This document shows positions 16,544-24,517 of a DNA stretch of 64,000 nucleotides, in pieces. This stretch comes from Oscillospiraceae bacterium (GTDB lineage: Bacteria; Bacillota; Clostridia; Oscillospirales; CAG-272), in NCBI GenBank assembly GCA_015063725.1, contig SVTP01000008.1, positions 1-64,000 of the forward strand, written 5' to 3'. The notes beneath the pieces are model-generated. The model saw nothing but the letters and a program-made list of their open reading frames with translations, was not told the DNA's origin and did not search any database. Each line of letters opens with the position of its first letter. Position 1 is the first letter of the stretch. Made by a program: the position numbers and the translations under genes.

Positions 16544-17812
16544 CTATCTGTTTTCGTGCAAAATATCCACAAACAGGTCTTTTTTGTCTCTTCTCCCCCC
16601 ACTTTGGCAGGAAAACGCCAACAGTGACCAAAATGGGACGAGCATTGTGGGTGAGTACCAAAGATGGTCGAAAAAGCCCATGACCAACACCCCTGCCACA
16701 GCAGTGAGGGCAACTGTGTTTTTTGCTTTGAGGGCGCGGCGAACTGCGACGGCAATCAAAAGCAAAAAGATGACAAGTCCTACGATGCCAAGCTCGATGG
16801 CGACCTGCAAAAAGACGTTGTGTGCGTGCATGACACGCGCGGTACCACTGACAGCATAATGCGGATAGATGATACGCCACGCCCACTCCCCTACACCAAT
16901 GCCGACGGGGTGGTGTTCCAGCATGCGAAGAGCCCCCTGCCATGTTTGCAAGCGATAACGAATGGAGCTCTCTCCAAGGTCGCCGATGCTGAAAAGTCTT
17001 TCCCGAATGCTCACGGGCAGGATGGGGAGAGCCAGAATGGCAAGCGGCGGCAACCAAAGGGCGGCAATGCGGCTTTTGCGGTTGCAAAAAAGCAGAAAAA
17101 GCAGGCACTCCAAAAGGAAGCCCAGCCACGCACCGCGCGACCACGTCAAAAGAATACAGAGCGCACAAAACACCGACGTGGTGGCAAAAAAGAGGCGGGA
17201 TCTCCCTTTGTTTTGCGGTGCAAAGGTTGCCCAAAGAGAGAGCGGAAAATACAGGAGCAAATAGACCGCCAAAATGTTGGGATTGGAGAAAAGCGAGGTA
17301 ACACGCCCACCAATGTTGCCAAAGCGCACGGCGTCTATCCACCGCAATTCTGCCATGCCAAACAGATACTCCCCCACCCCGATTGCCGAGACTGCGACAA
17401 GAACGAGCGACGAGAAAAAAACGAGGGCATCCGCTCCCCTTTCCAAAAAGAAGCGACGTGCCGAGAACCATACAGAGGTCAAAAGTACCGCCACCAATGC
17501 ATCTGCGGCTCTGCCGTATCCCGTAAGGGCGGTGGAAAGCTGCAAAAGCAGGATCAAAAGGACGAGAAAATCGGCAAAGTCGAGCTTGACCTCGCGCCGC
17601 CAAAGCAAGGCACGTCCCGACCACAAAAGAAGAAACACGCAGAATGGCAACAACCAGAGCGTGGAGTGCTCAAAGATTTGAAAAAGCGGAAACGCAGAAA
17701 ACAAAACGAGAAAGGATAGGTCGGGCAGATCGTAACGCTCGATAAAAGCCGTCACCCTTCCCAAAATGCGCGTCTGCCGCAAAAAATGCAGTACAGGTGC
17801 CCAAAAAGACAT
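16544..17812 (-). CDS. O-antigen ligase/polymerase-family membrane protein
   Basis: A 422-aa protein with about 11 hydrophobic helices. It has the Wzy/WaaL-type landmarks: SNPNILAVYL, LTWSRGAWLGF and, in the large outer loop, MHAHNVFLQVAIELGIVGL with the conserved His. Such proteins join or polymerise lipid-linked glycans on the outer side of the membrane, so it may work with the flippase at 10722. Its ribosome site GGGGGAG lies in the 3' arm of the trmD terminator, and the ATG follows the terminator T-run directly, so translation should depend on read-through and on opening of that stem. Confidence 0.82.
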   Translation of the reverse strand: MSFWAPVLHFLRQTRILGRVTAFIERYDLPDLSFLVLFSAFPLFQIFEHSTLWLLPFCVFLLLWSGRALLWRREVKLDFADFLVLLILLLQLSTALTGYGRAADALVAVLLTSVWFSARRFFLERGADALVFFSSLVLVAVSAIGVGEYLFGMAELRWIDAVRFGNIGGRVTSLFSNPNILAVYLLLYFPLSLWATFAPQNKGRSRLFFATTSVFCALCILLTWSRGAWLGFLLECLLFLLFCNRKSRIAALWLPPLAILALPILPVSIRERLFSIGDLGESSIRYRLQTWQGALRMLEHHPVGIGVGEWAWRIIYPHYAVSGTARVMHAHNVFLQVAIELGIVGLVIFLLLIAVAVRRALKAKNTVALTAVAGVLVMGFFDHLWYSPTMLVPFWSLLAFSCQSGGRRDKKDLFVDILHENR

Positions 17813-17848
17813 AAAAAACTCCCCCTTGTGTGGTATGTAAGGGGGAGT
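17813..17848 (-). terminator. Terminator of rimM-trmD, overlapping the next gene's ribosome site
   Basis: A perfect 10-bp stem ACTCCCCCTT (17839-17848 read on the minus strand) with AAGGGGGAGT (17818-17827), then six T, six nt after the trmD stop. The 3' arm is also the only good ribosome site of the ligase gene starting at 17812. Confidence 0.85.
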
Positions 17849-17853
17849 GATTT

Positions 17854-18564
17854 TTATTGTTCTGTTTTCTCCAACAAATCGGGGCGCAATTTCTCGGTCA
17901 GCTCTTTGGCTTGCTCGTCGCGCCAGGCATCGATGTTTTTGTGGTGTCCCGAAATGAGTACGTCGGGCACTTTTACACCGTGAAATTCATAGGGGCGTGT
18001 GTATTGGGGATATTCGAGAAGTCCCGAAGAAATGCTCTCTTTTTCGTAGCACTCGGCATCGGACAGCACGCCGTCGCAAAGGCGGGCGACACAGTCGGTG
18101 AGAATGCAGGCAGGAATTTCGCCACCCGTCAATACAAAATCGCCGATGGAGATCTCTTCGTCCACGATCTCGTCTACGATGCGGCGGTCAACGCCCTCAT
18201 AGTGTCCGCACAGGAGTATGAGGTTGTCATAGTCGCGCGCAAGCTCTGCGGCGCGGGCTTGGTTGAGCACCTTGCCTGTGGGAGAAAGATAGATGACGTG
18301 TCGCTTGGTGGGCACAAAGCCCTCCTCGGCTTGCATTTGCAAGATGGCGGTGTAGCAATTGTAGATGGGGGGCGCCATCATCAGCATTCCCTTGCCGCCA
18401 CCGTAAGGCGTGTCGTCCACGCGGCGGTGCTTATCCTCGGAATAATCGCGGATGTTGTGCGTTTTTACGGTGATCGCGCCGCTTTTTTGTGCGCGTCCGA
18501 TAATGCTTTCCCCAAGCACGGTATCCACAAGTCCCGGGAAAAGCGTCATAATGTCAAATCGCAT
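17854..18564 (-). CDS. trmD: tRNA (guanine37-N1)-methyltransferase
   Basis: TrmD (236 aa) methylates G37 next to the anticodon and prevents +1 frameshifting. It is a SPOUT enzyme: the N-terminus MRFDIMTLFPGL, the knot-forming segments LLCGHYEGVDRR and SIGDFVLTGGEIPA, and the C-terminal substrate domain are all present. The start is 1 nt after the rimM stop. In Bacillota the pair usually continues to rplS; here a terminator follows at once. Confidence 0.97.
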   Translation of the reverse strand: MRFDIMTLFPGLVDTVLGESIIGRAQKSGAITVKTHNIRDYSEDKHRRVDDTPYGGGKGMLMMAPPIYNCYTAILQMQAEEGFVPTKRHVIYLSPTGKVLNQARAAELARDYDNLILLCGHYEGVDRRIVDEIVDEEISIGDFVLTGGEIPACILTDCVARLCDGVLSDAECYEKESISSGLLEYPQYTRPYEFHGVKVPDVLISGHHKNIDAWRDEQAKELTEKLRPDLLEKTEQ

Positions 18565-18565
18565 A

Positions 18566-19084
18566 TCAGTCCTCTCCTCCCTCGATCAGTCCGGGAATGG
18601 GGCGCACGTAAATGGCATCGTCGGGGTCGATATTTGTGATAAACTCGGGAACGGCAGGCACGTAAAACTCGCCCTTTTGGTTTTTGACAACGTAAAGGTC
18701 ACGCGCGCCGCTTGTGTTGACGTCCGAGAGTTTGCCAAGGATGGCATTGGTGTCGGCGTGTTTAACGGGCAGTCCGATCAGGTCGGCGATAAAGAAGCTT
18801 CCCTCCTCAATGGGCAGGTCCTCACGCGCGGCAAAGACCTCGGTGCCGCGCAGTGCGTTTGCGGCTTCCTCGCTCTCAACACCCTCAAGATCCATCAGAA
18901 CGAATTGCTTAAAGACCGATGCGTGCAAAACGCGACGGGGAGTGTATTCTTTGTTTTTGCAGAACCAAACGGTATCAAGAGATGCCAGAATTTGCGGAGC
19001 ATCACACCAGCTTTCCAGCTTGACGGTTCCGCGAAAGCCGTGGGTATTTACAATTTTGCCCGCGGGCAGATATTCGAGTTTCAT
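18566..19084 (-). CDS. rimM: Ribosome maturation factor RimM
   Basis: RimM (172 aa) helps mature the 30S head and binds S19. The N-terminal barrel shows GKIVNTHGFRGTVKLES, and the C-terminal PRC-barrel has DLIGLPVKH..LGKLSDV..YVPAVPEFITNID. The ribosome site (AGGAAG) is about 12 nt from the ATG, a little far. First gene of a two-gene operon with trmD; the usual upstream neighbours rpsP and the KH-domain gene are absent. Confidence 0.95.
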   Translation of the reverse strand: MKLEYLPAGKIVNTHGFRGTVKLESWCDAPQILASLDTVWFCKNKEYTPRRVLHASVFKQFVLMDLEGVESEEAANALRGTEVFAAREDLPIEEGSFFIADLIGLPVKHADTNAILGKLSDVNTSGARDLYVVKNQKGEFYVPAVPEFITNIDPDDAIYVRPIPGLIEGGED

Positions 19085-19118
19085 AAAGAAGAATACTTCC
19101 TTTCCTCATAATGCTTAT

Positions 19119-19147
19119 AGTATATCACAACAACGGCAAAAATGCAA
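19119..19147 (-). promoter_or_regulatory. Promoter of rimM-trmD
   Basis: TTGCAT (19147-19142), 17-nt spacer, TATACT (19124-19119) on the minus strand, divergent from the yajC promoter. Confidence 0.8.
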
Positions 19148-19228
19148 GTGGCGTGCGTGTTTTTCCTGCTTTTTTGTGGCAAAAAGGAAAAAAGTTGTGC
19201 CGTTCTCAAAATATTTACAAATTTACTC

Positions 19229-19257
19229 TTGCATACCGTCCCAAAAACGTTTATAAT
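19229..19257 (+). promoter_or_regulatory. Promoter of yajC
   Basis: TTGCAT (19229-19234), 17-nt spacer, TATAAT (19252-19257) on the plus strand, 34 nt before the yajC start. Confidence 0.8.
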
Positions 19258-19290
19258 AATTGCGATCATTTTTTGAACGGAGGACCTATT

Positions 19291-19569
19291 ATGCCGGATT
19301 TAGTAATGCTTTTTGTGTTGGGCGGTATGCTGGTGGTTATGTACTTTGTTATGATTCGCCCCCAAAGAAAGCAGGAAAAAGAGCAAAATGAAATGCGCAA
19401 CAACCTGGCGGTTGGCGATGAGATCACTACCATTGGTGGCATCATCGGCAAGATCGTTAGCATTAAGGAAGAGACTTGCGTTATCGAGACCTCTCACGAG
19501 CGCACCAAGATTCGCATTCTCAAGAGTGCCGTCAGCCGCGTTGACGTAAAGGCTGATGACGCAGAATAA
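19291..19569 (+). CDS. yajC: Preprotein translocase accessory subunit YajC
   Basis: A 92-aa single-span membrane protein associated with SecDF. It has an N-terminal helix (about residues 4-22), the conserved junction IRPQRKQEKEQNEMRNNL, then VGDEITTIGGIIGKI, the signature of the cytoplasmic domain. The start at 19291 follows GGAGG by 8 nt. It is followed by a TIGR04086 membrane protein, a common pairing in Bacillota. Confidence 0.95.
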   Translation: MPDLVMLFVLGGMLVVMYFVMIRPQRKQEKEQNEMRNNLAVGDEITTIGGIIGKIVSIKEETCVIETSHERTKIRILKSAVSRVDVKADDAE

Positions 19570-19652
19570 TGCAAAATTGCTCATACCAATCATAAAAACA
19601 CTCCGTGCGGAATACGTTGTAACAAACGGTTTTGTACGGAGGTTTTTATTTT

Positions 19653-20129
19653 ATGAAGAAGATGCCCAAAAAATATAAAAAGAGAAAAGAGCGAAAGAGC
19701 GACTTCCCCGAGGGCTCTCTCTTTTTGAAGCGTATGCTTGGAACGCTTTTGCTGACCTTGGCAGTTGGCGGCGGTGTGCTTTTGCTGTCGGCGCTGATCC
19801 TTACGTTTGTTCCCGATCCCCTATCGCTCGCACTCCCCGTCGGTTTGCTTTGCGCAGCAATGACGGCACTTGCAGGGGGCTTTTTTGCCACCCGTGTGTA
19901 TCATTTGTCTGCATTGGGAGCAGGTCTTATCAACGGCATCCTCATCACGGCACTCTCGCTTTTGTTTTCCCTTTTCTTTGCCAAAAACGCTAACTGTTAT
20001 GCAACGGGATATTCGGCGACGGTTTCGGCACTTTTGCACGCGGGCGCGGTCGGGCTTTCGATTGGCGGGGCGTTCCTTGGGGCGCATGAGAAAACACCTG
20101 CCAAGCGGCGAAAAAGGATAAGAAGATAA
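19653..20129 (+). CDS. TIGR04086-family membrane protein
   Basis: A 158-aa membrane protein with a strongly basic N-terminus, about four hydrophobic helices and a basic C-terminus (PAKRRKRIRR). Length, topology and the position directly after yajC match the TIGR04086/YrzE family of unknown function. The start at 19653 follows GGAGG by 11 nt. The 83 nt between it and yajC show no convincing terminator, so the two may be co-transcribed. Confidence 0.8.
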   Translation: MKKMPKKYKKRKERKSDFPEGSLFLKRMLGTLLLTLAVGGGVLLLSALILTFVPDPLSLALPVGLLCAAMTALAGGFFATRVYHLSALGAGLINGILITALSLLFSLFFAKNANCYATGYSATVSALLHAGAVGLSIGGAFLGAHEKTPAKRRKRIRR

Positions 20130-20177
20130 AAAAAACGCTTATGCTTCGCGTTTTTGCGTTGCATAAGCGTTTTTTTG
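20130..20177. terminator. Bidirectional terminator
   Basis: An 11-bp stem (AACGCTTATGC, 20134-20144, with 20161-20171) flanked by A-runs and T-runs serves both the TIGR04086 gene (+) and the PadR-like gene (-). Confidence 0.85.
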
Positions 20178-20188
20178 TTAAGATGTGA

Positions 20189-20476
20189 TTACTTTTCAAT
20201 ATACTCCAAAAAAGACTTTAACCAATCTTTGCCCAGAGGGGTGATCTTGCAGGGCTCGCAATAAACTCCGTTTTGAACAGCGGCTCTCTTGGTGATTTTG
20301 CCTTCTGCCGCAAGCTTATCGATGGTTGCATAAAGTGTGGGACCATCAATAGAAACGGACGAGGGAACGTTTTTGAGGATTTGAGCGCCATACAGCTCTT
20401 CATCGTACATATCCTTAATATTCAAACCTGTTAAAATGTAGCACTCCAGAGCGGTGCCGGTTAATTTCGTGGTCAT
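20189..20476 (-). CDS. PadR-like winged-helix regulator
   Basis: A 95-aa protein with a winged-helix pattern similar to PadR (ECYILTGL, ELYGAQILKNV, DGPTLYATIDKLAAEGKI, then ITPLGKDWLKSFLEYIE). It lacks the long C-terminal dimer domain of larger PadR proteins. It probably controls its own or nearby membrane genes, but no operator is evident. The ribosome site AAGGAGGG is strong, and it has its own consensus promoter. Confidence 0.75.
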   Translation of the reverse strand: MTTKLTGTALECYILTGLNIKDMYDEELYGAQILKNVPSSVSIDGPTLYATIDKLAAEGKITKRAAVQNGVYCEPCKITPLGKDWLKSFLEYIEK

Positions 20477-20504
20477 AGGTAACCCTCCTTTTCTTGATGA
20501 CTAT

Positions 20505-20533
20505 ATTATACTATATTTTTCTTTCTTTGTCAA
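20505..20533 (-). promoter_or_regulatory. Promoter of the PadR-like gene
   Basis: A full consensus promoter on the minus strand: TTGACA (20533-20528), 17-nt spacer, TATAAT (20510-20505). Confidence 0.88.
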
Positions 20534-20603
20534 TAGCATTCTTTGAAATAACGCACAAACGCCTGCACAATCCGTTTTGACTGCACGGGCGTTTGTATTT
20601 GGT

Positions 20604-21560
20604 TTATTCTACAATGGTGACGCGAATATCGCCGCTGGTGCTTTTTGCGCGGAACGTGCCGCCGTTGCCGTCCTTCGGGGTGTGCACATCACCGCTTGTG
20701 GCGTGGCAGTCAAAGGTTTTGGCGCTCAAAAGGCTTGCATGGATATCACCACTGGTAGTTGCAATGTTGAAGGATAATGCATCACAGCATTTTAAATTGA
20801 CCGATCCACTGCCCTTCTCAATCATACACGCTTCACTGCATACAACGTCTACCATATCGATGTCACCGGAAGTATTTTGGATAGTTATACTTGTAGGAGT
20901 TACATTCTTGATTTCAATATCTCCGCTGGTACCGAAAATTTCTAACGCGCCGCCGATGCTACCACTAACCGCAATATCACCGCTGGTACAGGAAATTTCC
21001 AATGCACCGCCGATGCTACCACTAACCGCAATATCACCGCTTGTAACTTTGATATTCACCGCACCCGTTGCATCTGCCGCGAATGAAATGTCACCGCTTG
21101 TGCTTTTTAGGGTAACGTTGGAAAACGCAAATCCCAAAGGCACAGAAATGTCACCCGAAGTAACGCAAACATCCAACAGCCCATAAGCTCCCTCGGGCAG
21201 ATATACAATCATACGCTGCGGGCGCAGGTTCGCAAAAAGACCGATACGCTCATACCACTGACGATCATCGATCTCTTGAATTGTCAAAACACCGTCGATC
21301 AGTTCAACCTTGTGATAAACTCTCTCTTTGTCCATACATTCCACGCGCCATTCGCTCTCTGTGGTGGTGCGAAATTCAACGCAGGAGTTGGTGGTTCTGA
21401 TATTGATCTGAGTTGGCAACTCATCGGTACCAAAGGAATATACTTTATCCTGAAAAACGTTTTTGTCAATGGGATTTTTTTGCAAAAGCCCCCAACCGAT
21501 GCCGAAAATAAGCGCACCCGCTATTAAACAAACCAATGCGATAATCAATGCCATTTTCAT
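20604..21560 (-). CDS. DUF4097 repeat protein, membrane-anchored
   Basis: A 318-aa protein with an N-terminal membrane helix and, from about residue 130, a regular beta-repeat domain in which TSGDI recurs about every 19-22 residues, typical of DUF4097. The fold is presumably a beta-solenoid on the outer face; the function is unknown, though such proteins accompany PadR/HAAS genes. Two neighbouring units are almost identical in DNA (57-nt period, near 20947 and 21004), pointing to recent tandem duplication. Last gene of padR-HAAS-DUF4097, 3 nt after the HAAS stop. Confidence 0.85.
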   Translation of the reverse strand: MKMALIIALVCLIAGALIFGIGWGLLQKNPIDKNVFQDKVYSFGTDELPTQINIRTTNSCVEFRTTTESEWRVECMDKERVYHKVELIDGVLTIQEIDDRQWYERIGLFANLRPQRMIVYLPEGAYGLLDVCVTSGDISVPLGFAFSNVTLKSTSGDISFAADATGAVNIKVTSGDIAVSGSIGGALEISCTSGDIAVSGSIGGALEIFGTSGDIEIKNVTPTSITIQNTSGDIDMVDVVCSEACMIEKGSGSVNLKCCDALSFNIATTSGDIHASLLSAKTFDCHATSGDVHTPKDGNGGTFRAKSTSGDIRVTIVE

Positions 21561-21563
21561 ATT

Positions 21564-22154
21564 TTATCTCCTTCCAAAAAGCAATTTGAAAAATCCTTTG
21601 AACATAGCTCCAATGCCCTTGCCGCCAAGCCTTGAAAGGTGTAGTGCCGCCATGGTAGAAAGGATACAAAGAGCCGCAAGAATGAGCGCGGCACCAACGG
21701 TGAGTGCGAGCGCCGCAAGTCCCTCCCCAACCAAAACAGCGGGTGCTGCCGCAAAAAGAGCAATTGCCGATGCGCCGAAGGATACGACCAGCGACCACGG
21801 TGTAACCATGGCAAGCGTTAGCAAAGCAATGGCTGCCGTGAGCACCAAGCAGAATGCCGTAATGAGCAGGGGAAACCACAAGGGAAAACCGAGAATAACC
21901 AACCACAAAAGACCGTTTTTCTTGCGTTTTTGCACAACATATGCATCATAAGCCGGTGTTTGTTCCCCTGCAAGAACCTGCGCCGCAACGTTATCAACAC
22001 CGCCCATTTTAGCCACTGCTTCTTCCGATGTGTAGCCGCTTTCGATGTAGTCGTCTATCATTTCGCTGTAATATTCCACTGTTTGCTCTATTTCACGCGG
22101 TGGTAAGATAGCGATCCTTTGGCGCAAGAGCGCTAAAAATTCGATTTTTTGCAT
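21564..22154 (-). CDS. HAAS/DUF1700 membrane protein
   Basis: A 196-aa protein. The N-terminal 60 residues form the HAAS signature (FLALLRQRIAILPPREIEQTVEYYSEMIDDYIESG, then GYTSEEAVAKMGGVDNVAAQVL), and several membrane helices follow. HAAS domains occur next to PadR regulators and are thought to sense or transmit signals to them. The start is 1 nt after the padR stop, so the two are translationally coupled. Confidence 0.87.
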   Translation of the reverse strand: MQKIEFLALLRQRIAILPPREIEQTVEYYSEMIDDYIESGYTSEEAVAKMGGVDNVAAQVLAGEQTPAYDAYVVQKRKKNGLLWLVILGFPLWFPLLITAFCLVLTAAIALLTLAMVTPWSLVVSFGASAIALFAAAPAVLVGEGLAALALTVGAALILAALCILSTMAALHLSRLGGKGIGAMFKGFFKLLFGRR

Positions 22155-22155
22155 T

Positions 22156-22464
22156 TTATCGTCCTCCTGTTACAAATTGGTAAATGTACATCATTTCTTT
22201 CCATTCCTCGGCAAACATATTCAGTCGTGCCACCCCAAGGGACGTAATGCGGTAGTATTTGCGCAATCTGCCGTTGTGCTCAACCGCACGCACGGTCAGC
22301 TGCCCTGCCTCCTCAAGGCGGCGAAGGATGGGATAGAGTGTCGATTCCGAAATGGCAATATAGGGTTGGATCTCTTTGACGATCTGGTATCCATAGGAGT
22401 CCTTGCGGCGGATAGCCGCCAGAACACAAACGTCCAGAAGTCCCCTTTTGAGTTGAATATCCAT
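22156..22464 (-). CDS. PadR-family transcriptional regulator
   Basis: A 102-aa PadR protein: MDIQLKRGLLDVCVLAAI, then DSYGYQIVKEI, SESTLYPILRRLEEAGQL and RKYYRITSLGVARL, the complete winged helix and wing. The start at 22464 follows GGAG by 6 nt; upstream in-frame ATGs lack a site. PadR proteins usually repress their own operon, and an inverted repeat overlaps the -10 of this promoter (22633-22653). Heads the padR-HAAS-DUF4097 operon. Confidence 0.9.
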   Translation of the reverse strand: MDIQLKRGLLDVCVLAAIRRKDSYGYQIVKEIQPYIAISESTLYPILRRLEEAGQLTVRAVEHNGRLRKYYRITSLGVARLNMFAEEWKEMMYIYQFVTGGR

Positions 22465-22544
22465 AAAAATCTCCATTCTGCCGCCGCGCGGCTGAACAAA
22501 ATAATGGTGAAATTCCCGTGTCGCTTGCGACAAAAATGGGTTGG

Positions 22545-22623
22545 CTCCCATTTTTAGGGAGTTTTGTGCGTGAAAGAAGTGTGCTGGGGATTCTTGCTTG
22601 TAAAACTTTCACGTGATACTCCC
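22545..22623 (-). promoter_or_regulatory. Structured 5' leader of the padR operon
   Basis: In the transcript, GGGAGT (22623-22618) and CGTGAAAG (22613-22606) can pair with CTTTCACG (22576-22569) and ACTCCC (22562-22557), making a long stem near the 5' end. The 3' arm CTCCC (22561-22557) can instead pair with GGAG downstream in GGGAG (22549-22545). The two folds exclude each other, as in an attenuator. A further small hairpin (TGTCGC/GCGACA, 22519-22532) follows. The 325 nt between padR and the exporter hold only these control elements and the promoter. Confidence 0.45.
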
Positions 22624-22632
22624 TTTCACATA

Positions 22633-22663
22633 ATACTATACCACGCATAGTATTTGTTGTCAA
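22633..22663 (-). promoter_or_regulatory. Promoter and likely operator of the padR operon
   Basis: TTGACA (22663-22658), 17-nt spacer, TATAGT (22640-22635) on the minus strand. A perfect inverted repeat, ATACTAT-N7-ATAGTAT (22633-22653), covers the -10 and part of the spacer and is a good candidate PadR operator. Confidence 0.75.
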
Positions 22664-22789
22664 GGCATTTTATCAAGAAAACAGAAATATTCACAGAATA
22701 TTCAAATTGCCGACATATGTTAGGCGTACAATATATAGGTTATAATTCTTATTGTCTATTTAAATCTTTAAAAGAAAGGATGTGCGCGC

Positions 22790-24517
22790 GTGAGGAAGCT
22801 CTTGAAATACCTGAAGCCCTACACCAAAGAGTGTATCATCAGCCCCTTGTTCAAGCTGCTTGAGGCGATTTTTGACCTTTTGGTGCCGCTGGTTGTCAAG
22901 ACCATTATTGACGACGGTATTGCCGCCGGCGACAAGAGTGTGATCGGCGCTTGCTTTGGCATTCTCGTAGCCTTTGCCGCAGTGGGACTGACCTGCTCTC
23001 TCATCGCGCAATATTTTGCCGCGCGTGCGGCCGTTGGTGTGAGCACCGACTTGCGCCGCGACTTGTTTGCGCACATCGGAAAATTCTCCTACGCCCAAAC
23101 CGATAGCGTAGGAACCTCTACGCTGATCACCCGACTGACGGGCGACGTCAATCAGGTACAGTCCGCCGTCAACTTTACGCTTCGTCTGCTTTTGCGCTCC
23201 CCCATCATTGTGTTGGGCGCCGCCGCTATGGCATTTTTTGTAGACGTCAAGGGTGCGTGGGTGTTTGCGGTTGTCATTCCCGTTTTGGCGGTCATCATTT
23301 TTTCGATCATGCTCAAAACCACGCCGCTCTACGCGAAGGTGCAAAAAAATCTTGACGGTGTAACAGGTGTGGTGCGCGAAAACCTTTTGGGTGTGCGCGT
23401 TCTGCGCGCTTTTCGCAAAGAAGAGGACGAGATCACCCGCTTTTCTGCCGCCAACGAGGAACACAATCGCGTGCAGAATTTTGCAGGTCGCATTTCTGCT
23501 TTGATGAATCCCCTCACGCTTGTGGTGGTCAATGCAGGTGTCATCGTTTTGTTGGCATCGGGAGCGAAGCTGGTTCAGATCGGCAATATGTCACAAGGCG
23601 ACGTGGTTGCCCTGACAAACTATATGGCACAGATTTTGGTGGAGCTCGTTAAGTTTGCAATGACGGTGTTCACCGTAAACAAGGCGCTCGCCTCTGCCGA
23701 CCGCGTACAAGCGATCTTTGATACCCCTGTTGGAATGGAAACGCTTGACGATGATAACACTTGCGGTAGCCCCGACGAGGCAGTGCGTTTTGAGAACGTT
23801 TCCCTGACCTACGCAGGGGATGCCGAAGAAACCCTTTCGGGTATCCATTTTGTCGCCCACCGCGGTGAGACGGTTGGTATTATCGGCTCGACCGGCTCGG
23901 GTAAGACCTCGCTTGTCAATCTCATTCCGCGCTTCTATGAGGCAACCAAGGGACGCGTGCTCGTAAACGGACGTGACGTCAGATCTCTTGACGTTGATGC
24001 TTTGCGCGAGAGCATTGCCATCGTTCCGCAAAAGGCGGTGCTTTTTTCGGGTACGGTGCGCTCCAATCTTCTTTGGGGAAAGGCAGATGCCACCGAGGAG
24101 GAAATGTGGAAGGCGCTCGAATGGGCGCAAGCCAAGGAATTTATTTTGCAAAAGAACGGTCTTGACGAGCCCGTCAGCGCAGGCGGCAAGAACTTTTCGG
24201 GCGGTCAGCGCCAACGCCTGACCATCGCACGCGCACTCATCCGCGGTGCCGAAATTTTGATCTTGGACGATAGCTCCTCGGCGCTCGACTATGCAACCGA
24301 TGCCGCTCTGCGCGCCGCTTTGCATACTCTACCCAACTCCCCCACTGTGTTTATCATTTCACAGCGCACCTCTTCTATTCGCCACGCCGACCTGATCCTC
24401 GTTATGGAAGACGGCCGCTTGGTTGACCAAGGCAGACATGACGAGCTCCTTGCCCGTTGCGAGGTTTACCGTGAGATTCACGAATCGCAGTTCAAAAAAG
24501 GGGGTGAGCCGACATGA
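22790..24517 (+). CDS. ABC exporter half, degenerate-site subunit
   Basis: A 575-aa half-exporter: a six-helix membrane domain (1-310), then an ATPase domain with Walker A GSTGSGKT (366-373), signature FSGGQRQR and Walker B ILILDDSSSALD. The residue after the Walker B Asp is Asp, not the catalytic Glu, as in the inactive site of heterodimeric exporters such as BmrC. Translation starts at GTG 22790 after AAAGGAT; an ATG at 22780 is out of frame. The gene overlaps the next by ATGA, so the two halves should form a heterodimer. Substrate unknown (drug or lipid). Confidence 0.92.
   Translation: MRKLLKYLKPYTKECIISPLFKLLEAIFDLLVPLVVKTIIDDGIAAGDKSVIGACFGILVAFAAVGLTCSLIAQYFAARAAVGVSTDLRRDLFAHIGKFSYAQTDSVGTSTLITRLTGDVNQVQSAVNFTLRLLLRSPIIVLGAAAMAFFVDVKGAWVFAVVIPVLAVIIFSIMLKTTPLYAKVQKNLDGVTGVVRENLLGVRVLRAFRKEEDEITRFSAANEEHNRVQNFAGRISALMNPLTLVVVNAGVIVLLASGAKLVQIGNMSQGDVVALTNYMAQILVELVKFAMTVFTVNKALASADRVQAIFDTPVGMETLDDDNTCGSPDEAVRFENVSLTYAGDAEETLSGIHFVAHRGETVGIIGSTGSGKTSLVNLIPRFYEATKGRVLVNGRDVRSLDVDALRESIAIVPQKAVLFSGTVRSNLLWGKADATEEEMWKALEWAQAKEFILQKNGLDEPVSAGGKNFSGGQRQRLTIARALIRGAEILILDDSSSALDYATDAALRAALHTLPNSPTVFIISQRTSSIRHADLILVMEDGRLVDQGRHDELLARCEVYREIHESQFKKGGEPT

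Noticed and set aside
16539..17624. A 361-codon minus frame overlapping the ligase-like gene
   Set aside because: It lies in another frame of the same strand, is rich in His, Arg and Cys without membrane helices, and has no ribosome site, while the ligase frame has the family motifs.
20604..21200. Regular spacing of similar sequence, at first glance like a CRISPR array
   Set aside because: The units are in-frame codons of a TSGDI protein repeat with variable spacing and no conserved palindromic repeat.
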